A stretch of 48,107 nt of DNA, taken from IMG/VR virus record IMGVR_UViG_3300037460_000370, positions 1 to 48,107 of that record; one strand, written 5' to 3'. Below the pieces are notes generated by a model that made no database searches, was not told the DNA's origin, and was given only the letters and a program-made list of their open reading frames with translations. How positions within the stretch are numbered: the stretch's first letter is position 1; each line of letters starts with the position of its first letter. The position numbers were made by a program, and so were the translations under genes. The DNA is from a virus. This document shows positions 47,843 to 48,107 of the stretch, in pieces.

Positions 47843-47990
47843 GTCCGATCAAGTGTTTAGTTTCCGACTATAATGTCACGAGTACTACTCATAATTAATC
47901 TATCCCTGTCACTCAATTTACCATGTTTTGCAATAAGTGACTTCCGCACTTCCCCATAATTAGGAAATTTAATACTTGATTTGTTGGGAA
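47837..47990. repeat. attC-like inverted repeat, site C
   Basis: Outer arms CCCAAC (47837-47842) and GTTGGG (47983-47988). Inner arms ATCAAGTGTT (47848-47857) and AATACTTGAT (47971-47980) pair fully with one G-T; GTTTCC and GGAAAT extend it. No unpaired base here, unlike the other three. Left spacer 5 nt, right spacer 2 nt; total about 154 bp. In the circular genome the right arm is at positions 3-10. Confidence 0.72.
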
Positions 47991-48107
47991 TTGTGGAATC
48001 ATTAGCTACCTTAGAGCTTTGGGGTGAATTTTTCTCGTTGAATTCATCTAAGTATTTGCTAACCTTCCAAATTGTTATTTTTTCAGCATTACTAGTATGA
48101 CCCTTAT
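47857..48107 (-). CDS. Cassette gene C, C-terminal part
   Basis: This is the continuation of the gene that starts at 155; bases 47981-48107 repeat positions 1-127. The C-terminal region, after the shared STIPNK peptide, reads KSSIKFPNYGEVRKSLIAK and ends in RDIIVGN. The stop TAA (47857-47859) falls inside the left arm of an inverted repeat (CCCAAC at 47837-47842, ATCAAGTGTT at 47848-47857). Charged, about 92 residues in total, no recognised domain. Its placement in a run of unrelated same-strand genes with common flanks is the informative feature; no function can be assigned. Confidence 0.75.
   Translation of the reverse strand, partial: KGHTSNAEKITIWKVSKYLDEFNEKNSPQSSKVANDSTIPNKSSIKFPNYGEVRKSLIAKHGKLSDRDRLIMSSTRDIIVGN
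47981..48107. repeat. Terminal direct repeat, right copy
   Basis: Exact copy of positions 1-127; see the left copy. It should be counted once in the circular genome. Confidence 0.95.

Noticed and set aside
47074-47990. MITE or small insertion sequences as the source of the inverted repeats
   Set aside because: The centres of the four repeats are unrelated and encode different protein ends, whereas copies of a mobile miniature element would share the centre. No target duplications are seen.

Overview
The window is the complete genome of a tailed phage with a contractile tail (myovirus morphology). Positions 1-127 are repeated exactly at 47981-48107, as expected when a circular or circularly permuted genome is assembled and cut at an arbitrary point, so the unique length is 47,980 bp. 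One gene, in an unusual cassette array, runs across that cut. The host cannot be named from the sequence. Genes are dense, AT-leaning and start with strong AGGAGG-type ribosome binding sites, which fits a bacterial host. The virion genes follow the order of phage Mu (gp28 to gp48 homologues), but I see no Mu transposase, no integrase and no recognisable repressor.

Layout. A 572-bp AT-rich divergent control region (5888-6459) separates two arms. The rightward arm (6460-32584) holds a terminase pair, a Mu gp29-like portal, a small membrane protein, a morphogenesis protein, a ClpP-type head protease with a nested scaffold, a decoration protein, the major capsid protein, connectors, sheath, tube, frameshifted tail chaperone, tape measure, gpN/gp44/gp45/gp46/gp47-like baseplate proteins, a block of fibre genes, a gp48-like protein and a fibre-tip protein. 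It ends at a bidirectional terminator (32611-32638). The leftward arm starts near 5930 and runs through position 1 and the window end down to 32674. It carries small zinc-binding proteins, ThyX, a Toprim/DUF927-like primase-helicase, the cassette array, two helicases, an adenine/cytosine-type DNA methyltransferase, ASCH and VRR-NUC proteins, many tiny Cys-rich proteins, a Cas4-like nuclease, a RecT annealing protein, a Rad50/SbcC-like ATPase and an AlpA-like DNA-binding protein. Replication and recombination therefore look phage-encoded (primase-helicase, RecT, RecB-type nuclease, SMC-like ATPase), with ThyX supplying dTMP.

Most striking observations. (1) A complete type I hammerhead ribozyme motif lies on the minus strand at 40397-40452, filling the leader of a small gene; every core position and all three stems are present. 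(2) From about 47071 through the genome junction to 598 there is an array of four unrelated small genes. Each begins with the same roughly 50-bp leader (GTTGGGAACAATTCC and then a ribosome binding site), and each ends inside a 149-154 bp imperfect inverted repeat built as TTCCCAAC / CAAA(N)GG ... CCTTTG / GTTGGGAA. Three of the four have one unpaired base at the same place in one arm. This is the layout of an integron gene-cassette array with attC-like sites, but no integron integrase is encoded here. (3) A sigma70-type promoter at 41208-41236 sits beside four helically phased 10-bp repeats. (4) A -1 frameshift site (T TTT TTG) makes the tail chaperone fusion, and the scaffold has an internal start within the protease gene. 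(5) A fibre carries nine to ten 22-residue repeats.
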